A stretch of DNA of 18,478 nucleotides from Goniomonas avonlea (taxonomy: Eukaryota; Cryptophyceae; Goniomonadida; Goniomonadaceae), in assembly GCA_003573635.1 (NCBI GenBank), contig QUTJ01031778.1, positions 1 through 18,478 on the forward strand, read 5' to 3'. The notes under the pieces were generated by a model, which did no database searches, was not told where the DNA came from, and saw only the letters and a program-made list of their open reading frames with translations. Positions 10,601 to 16,600 of this stretch are shown here, one piece after another. The first letter of the stretch is position 1. Each line of letters starts with the position of its first letter. Made by a program: the position numbers and the translations under genes.

Positions 10601-13600
10601 CGTCCTCCACAGTGTATCGGTATGGTCTCGCGGTGGCCGGCCAGCTGGAACTGCTGCCGGCCCTCGACTTGCCCAGCGGGAATGCCACCGACTTCTGTGT
10701 TGCCTGCATCTTCTCAGCGTAAGTTGTGTGCCCAGGCCATCTTGACTTGACCGCACAGGCTGCTTCGTGGCCTGGAGTGCACGTGCCCACCCAGATGTTC
10801 CTAGTACCGAGTGGCTTTGAGTGGTTTGAGTGGCCTTGAGTGGCTTTGAGTGGCTTTAGGTGCCATTGACTGGCTTTGAGTGGCTTTCTTTGGGTGGTTT
10901 GCGTGGCTTTGGGTGGCATTGAGTGGCTTTGAGTGGCTTTCTTTGAGTGGTTTGAGTGGCTTTGAGTGGTTTGAGTGGCTTTAGGCGGCTTGAGTGAAAT
11001 TGATGGAGTGACTCGAGTGGCTTTGAGTGGCATTGGTGACTTTGAGTCTCATTGAGTCACAGTGGGTGGCTTTGCCAGAACCCTGCACGAGTGGATGGGT
11101 CAGACATCCAGAGATACTCCGGCACAAACCAACACAATCTGCAGGTCGAGGCTTGCGTACTTCATGTCGACGACAACAACCACGGGTCAGCCTCAGCTGA
11201 TGCATCGCGTTGAGCTCGGGAGCAGCGTCGCAGCCTTTGCATCTGTGTCGACCACGCCGCTCCCTGTTGGGTACACAACCGAGTCCTGCCTTGCCGATGG
11301 ACCTCTGGGTGTGCTGTTCACTGTCATCACGGCTGTGTCTCCAGAGCCGACCGTGGTCAAGGAAGGGTGTGCGCCGATTGCGGAAGATCTTTCGTTGATC
11401 GGGCGCGTCACCATCGACAAAGTTCCTCCAGAACTCAAGACCAAGCAGGTGATGCCCAAATTTTGCGGCTGTTGGATTTTCCTATCTTGACACCGACCCC
11501 TTCAGTCTCCTATGCCACTGCTCAAATTTATGGGACTCGAGAGCCCCAGTCGGATGGCATACGTCGCCTCTCAGTCAAGCGCGCCTTCTGTCATGGTCTT
11601 GCTTTTGCTGGCCACGATCTTTGAGCTTGTCCCTTCGATGGGACCGACGGTGAGTTTGAGATGAGCTGCTTGTGCTGGTCCTTGATCAAGATCGCATCGT
11701 TGATCAAGATCGTTCCTTGATCACGACCTGAGTTGGGGCTGTGTGGAGTGCAGCGTGTAGCCGTGGTGGGATGGAGGGGGCGAGTGTGTGCAGTGGCGTG
11801 TAGTGTGAGTGCTGCCACGTGTCTCTGACCCTCCGACGTCGCAGACCGGAGGAACGTCCGTCGTCGTCGGCGGCCACGGCTTTGTGTCCGCGCCTCCGCC
11901 ACTGTTCCAGTGTCGCTTTGGCGCCCTCGCACCGTCTCCTGCCACCTTCACCAGCACCACCTCGATTGCGTGTGTCAGCGCTGACACCCTGGGGAAGTCT
12001 TACTCTGCGTCTGTGTGGGTGACATTCGACGGGCAACTGTACGCAGGAGGCGCGTTGGTTCCGTTCAGCTACTATACTCCGATTAGTCTGACAGAGTTCA
12101 AGCCGCACCGTGCCTACAGCCACCTGCCCTCGCTGCTGCAGGTCTGGGGTGTAGGGTTCGTCAGCTCCTTGCACATTCTTTGCCGGTTCAGCAGACTTTC
12201 TGGAGCGGCCAGGCCTGGCTCCGAGGACAGCCTCTCTAGTCCCGCGATATTTGCTTCCCATGACCGTGTGAACTGTGTGTCACCGAGCGGCTTCGACCCC
12301 GGGTTGTTCTCGCTCGAGGTCGCTCTGAACGCGCAGGACTTTTCTGACTCGGGCCTCAATTTCACGATTGTAGGCCTCGGTGAGCGTCTGCTCGTTCGCA
12401 CTGCCAAAGAGCTGATTGTGTCGGCGGCTGCGGCCGTGTCCGTGGCTGAGTCGATCGTCGTGGATGCTGTCGACGTCAACGAGGTGTCCCTGCTGGAGCT
12501 GGACCTGCCCTCCCGCGGAGATGTCACTGTGAGTCCCCGCCACACTGTGCTCGTGCGACTCGTCCTCCTTGGTTGGTTATCGGTGCACATGTTGGACACA
12601 AGTTGGGTTGGCACCCGTTAGTGTAGTGTCCCACTCCGTGTCTCGTTTTCACACCACACCACGCGTAGGTCACTTCGTCGACGTTGACACTCTCGCCTCT
12701 GTCAAACCGCCGTCCGATGCTCGTCGGACAAGCTGACTTCAGCGGTATCATTCTTCTCCGGCCGAGCGTGGGTGTGCACACACTGCAGTTTGAGGTGCGG
12801 TCTCCTTCGGTACATTGGATGGGTTGCCGAATGTTTTATGGCGTCTCACGGGGTCTCCAGCTTCGATAATCATCACTTTTTGACACTTGCAACACTGTGT
12901 CGGGCTGGTTGGCAGTCGTGTGTCCGGCTGGTCGTCCGACTACCAACCAGCCCGACTGCCTCCTCGTGCTTTTTTTCTTTTGGGCTTTGTCGCACTGAGA
13001 TCTATGATTCTTGCGCCCACACTCTAATTTTGTTGCGACAGTTACCTGGTCTCGGGCCCGCGACGACCACGATTGCCGTCACTGCCGGACCGGCCGTCGG
13101 TCTCGCGTTGGTGCATGGGGCCCGTGCGACGCTTTTGGCCATGTCTGCCACTCTGTTCGACTATGCCTCGCCTCCAGTGGAGCTTGCTCTTGTGGACGCT
13201 GCAGGAAATGTGATCATCGGCACTGAGTCGCAGGTAGACGTAACCGTGGGGGTGGTGCTGGTGGGAAGTCCTGGCAGCGTGAACCTCAACGCTGTCCCAG
13301 CTCGCCGCACCCGCCTCGGTGTGGTGACATTCCACAACATGACCACCGCCGCGCCTGTTGCTGGTGACCACGAGGTGTGGTTCCGCGCTGGCCCTCTGCT
13401 CTCTCCGGTGTCCTTCACGGTCCGCGTGGTCGCGTCCGTGACGGCGGTATCGCCCAGGACCTTGCCGTCTGGGGTGGCGGCTGTCACAGTGAACGGGACC
13501 TTCCTTCCCAGCGTGGAATTGAGCTGCTGCTTCGCATTGCGCGGCACGACCTTCGCGGCCCCTGCGGAGGTGGCTGCGCCCGGGCAGGTCGTGTGCCTCA

Positions 13601-16600
13601 AGCCGGCGTCAGATACCGTTGGGTTGGCGTTCCTGGAGCTCTTTCCCACGGAGTATGGGCCCAATGCCACAGATCAGAGGAACAGTTCGACGAGTCGCTG
13701 TGGCCAGTTTGTCACCGCCAACCAGCACTCTGTGGCCATATTCAACGCGCCAGTGATCAACAGTCTCGCCCCGAGCTCTGTGCAACTGTCCAACCTGCTG
13801 CTGGGTGAAATCCAAGTGGTTGTGACCGGTGTCGGGTTCGTGCGTCTGGGTGGAATGCCCATCAATTGTAAGTTTGGAGCGACGGTGGTGCCTGAAGTTC
13901 CTTCCGCGGTTGACGATCTGACCAAGGTGGTGTGTGAGGTGCCTCGGGTGCTTGTGCCCAGCTCTTCCACCCTTCCTCTGGTCTTCAATGTTTCGCTGTC
14001 ACCGAATGCCGTGCATTACTTTCCTTCCCCTACCCCTGTGGTTGTCTTTGCAGCTCCTGCCATCACCAGGCTTCAGCCGAGTGGAATGCCAACGTTCACG
14101 ACCAAGCTTGCAGTAACTGTGGCCGGCACCGGCTTCACATCTGCGCATGGCAGCGTCTTGTGCCGGTTCAGCCCACTTTCTGTTGCGACCCCTGCTGAGG
14201 TGCTGAACTCCACGACGCTGTTGTGTTGGCCAAGTCCGCAGGCGGTGGCTGGCACCGTGTTCCCGACCATCAGCCTCAATGGAGGCCTTCATTACTCGGC
14301 GCCCAGTGACGTACCTTTCGTGTTTTACGAAGAAACGGTCATTTCCGCCGTGAACCCGTCGCGTGGACCGTACGGCGCAAACACCACTGTGGAGTTGGAT
14401 GCGTCTGGTCTGGATGACGGGAGGCTTGGCTGGGTGTTCTGCCACTTCGGTTCGCCTTTGGATGTCTTGGTCAGGGCAAGCGTGCTCCCTTCCAAGACCA
14501 AGTGTGTGTGCGACGCGCCCTTGCTGCGCAGCGACCTCCCGCTGATGCAGGTGTCTCTCCGCCTCAGCCTCAACGGAGTCTCCTTGTCGCCCGCAGAGCA
14601 TGCCTTCACGTACTACGCCGCGCCAGTCGTGAGCGCTACCAACCCGGTATCACCGACGCTCGTTTTGGTGTCTCGTGCGACCACTGTTCTCGTGCTCTCT
14701 GGCACAGGATTCCTCCCCCCTCCAGAAGGCTCCGAGTCCATGTTTGTGTGTCGCTTCACCGATGGCGTCACCACGGTGGATCAAGTGGCACAAACTGTAA
14801 CAGCGATCAACGTTCTCTGTCCTTTCTCGTGGCCGTCCGCGGCGCGAGTGAACATCAGCCTCACCATGAACGGGCAACATTATGTTGGCCTCGGGGTGTC
14901 CGTGCGCACGCTCTCTGCAACCTCCAAGGTGACTCTGACCTCCGTTCCCGGAGTCAACTTGGACGCAGCGGCATTGCAGGCCGACATCACGTCCAGCCTC
15001 GCCATTTCTCCGGGTCGGGTCTCCATCACTGTCTCGAACCGCACCGCCTCCCTCCGAAGCTCTCCGCGCCAAGCCTCGGACACCAGCGGGGCCGCCGTCA
15101 CCATCTCGGATGCTCCAGGGTCTCCCGCCACAGCTCTCGCCCTGCAGCTCATGGAGGAAATCGCAGCCGGGACCGGTTTCGGATCGCTGAGTTCCGTGCA
15201 GTCCGCTGTGGCGTTCCCTGCTCTTATGACCCCGATATCGCTGTCCCCCTCCATCGGCCCTCTCGACGGGGGGCAGTTGGTCACAATTTCGACCTCTGGC
15301 TTTCCTCTGGACGCGTCAACGCCACGGTGCAAGTTCGGCTCGCTGCCACCTGTGCCTGCAACGGTTGTCAACGAAACCACTGTTGTGTGCTGGTTGCCCG
15401 TGTTCGTGGAGGGGGCACGGCGACAAGTGACTGTCGAGCTATCGTTCAACGGCGTTGATTATCCCCCGGCGTACCCTCTGGTGTCCTACGCGTTCTGCTC
15501 GTACGGAGAGTTCCTCAATCCGGAGGGTTTGTGTTTGCCGTGCCCTGTAGGCACGTTCTCCATCAACGCCGTGGCCAGTCGCACGTGCACGCACTGCCCT
15601 GCCGGGACTGCTTCTGCAGTCACGCGGGCCGTGTCTCCAGATACCTGCTGGCCGTGCCCTGCTGGCTCCTACTCGGGCAGCGCAGCCTCGATTTGTTCTG
15701 AGTGTCCTGCAGGCCAGTACACGCCGCAGGAGGGGATGGCTGAGTGCCTCCCTTGCTCAGCTGGGTTATTCTCTCCCTCCAAGGGCCAGAGTGGGTGCAT
15801 TGGGTGTCCAGCCAACCACTACAGCACCATTTCGGGCGCCTCCGAATGCGTGCGCTGTCCGCCACAGACGTACTCCGTCTTCGACATTGAAAAGGGCGCG
15901 CGCGGATGCGAAGAATGCGTTGACGGCACCTCGGCAAACGCCGAAGGGCTGTGCCAGTGTGGTCCGGGGCACAGAATCATCGGCCCCGGTGACAGAAATG
16001 GATTGGGCCGCTGTGCTCCGTGTGAGGACGGCAGCTACCAGGGCGAATGGTGCGCCGTGTGGCTTGATTGAGTTGATTGTGTCTCTTGGTATTTACAGAC
16101 CGCTTGAAATCCACACTTCCCCTCGAGATCACCCAAGTCCACGCCACCACCACATCACCACCATCACCACGTCTCTCAAGGAGGTTAAGACACGTGCAAC
16201 GCCGCCGCATTGCATGATGACTCACCCTGCCGCACTTCTCAACACTCTCGCACACTTCTCAACACTCTTGCACACTTCTCAACACCCGCACACTTCTCAA
16301 CACTCTCGCACACTCCTCACTCAACACTCGCACACTTCTCAACACTCTCGCATACTTCTACTCGCACACCTCTCAACACTTGCACACTTCTCAACACCCA
16401 CACTTCCGAACCTTGCAGGGAGCAGCCGTTCTGCGTCACTTGCCCGGACTCAAGCATGAAGACACGAGGCAACCGAACATCGGTCGCCGACTGCGTGTGC
16501 ACCAGCGGCACCTGGCGAGGTGTCCTGCTGCAGTCGTGGGCGCCGCCGCTGTTGTCGTTCACGCTGGTTGCCACGAACACGTCCAAGGAGGCAGAGGTGG

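Larger units (their letters stand above)
10009..11649 (+). other. Beta-rich region resembling a beta-propeller (spans introns 4 and 5)
   Basis: From DIGDFTIVQS on, the sequence shows repeated short beta-strand pairs and small residues, such as GIVALAVHPPARNAFVFSG, SLPVVLAEPFLYVPGG, SPCLLAVDQDVLYVGVRASS and STVYRYGLAVAGQLELLPAL. The alternation of a 'L-A-V-D-x-D-x-L-Y-V-G' strand with a 'T-V-Y-R-Y' strand looks like propeller blades of the NHL/LVIVD/WD kind. I cannot define blade borders or assign a family; this is a structural guess from residue pattern. Confidence 0.4.
12376..13431 (+). other. Ig-like/filamin-like beta region between TIG domains (spans introns 7 and 8)
   Basis: After splicing, the region reads as repeated strands: ELIVSAAAAVSVAES, VTSSTLTLSPLS, GVHTLQFELPGLGPATTT, LALVDAAGNVIIG, RLGVVTFHNMTTAAPVAGDH and EVWFRAGPLLSPVSFTVRVV. 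The 'G-x-H-x-L-x-F...G' and 'L-V-D-A-x-G-N' features recall bacterial Ig-like/invasin or filamin-type repeats. The fold call is tentative. Confidence 0.45.
15496..16525 (+). other. GCC2/GCC3 (ephrin-receptor-like) cysteine-rich block 2, juxtamembrane (split by intron 9)
   Basis: Units such as CLPCPVGTFSINAVASRTCT, CWPCPAGSYSGSAASICSEC, CLPCSAGLFSPSKGQSGC, CIGCPANHYSTISGASEC and CVRCPPQTYSVFDIEKGARG follow the C-xxCPxGxYxxxxxxxxC spacing. Exon 10 adds CVTCPDSSMKTRGNRTS with ADCVCTSGTW. In many large protist surface proteins this type of repeat lies just outside the membrane module, as here. Confidence 0.88.

Noticed and set aside
10805-11080. CRISPR-like or coding repeat
   Set aside because: No constant repeat with unique spacers; it is a continuous imperfect minisatellite inside an intron of a eukaryotic gene.
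14502-15458. 318-codon + strand frame inside exon 9
   Set aside because: Arg/His/Ser-rich shadow of the TIG-coding frame, which has clear domain motifs.
16050-16071. Gene end at the stop at 16069-16071
   Set aside because: A phase-matched acceptor at 16418 continues the cysteine-rich block and leads to membrane helices, and the sequence after 16049 is a plausible donor.
16210-16420. Coding start at the ATG near 16215 in the TLAHFST-type repeat frame
   Set aside because: The peptide is a translation of the minisatellite; the exon starts at the acceptor after 16418.
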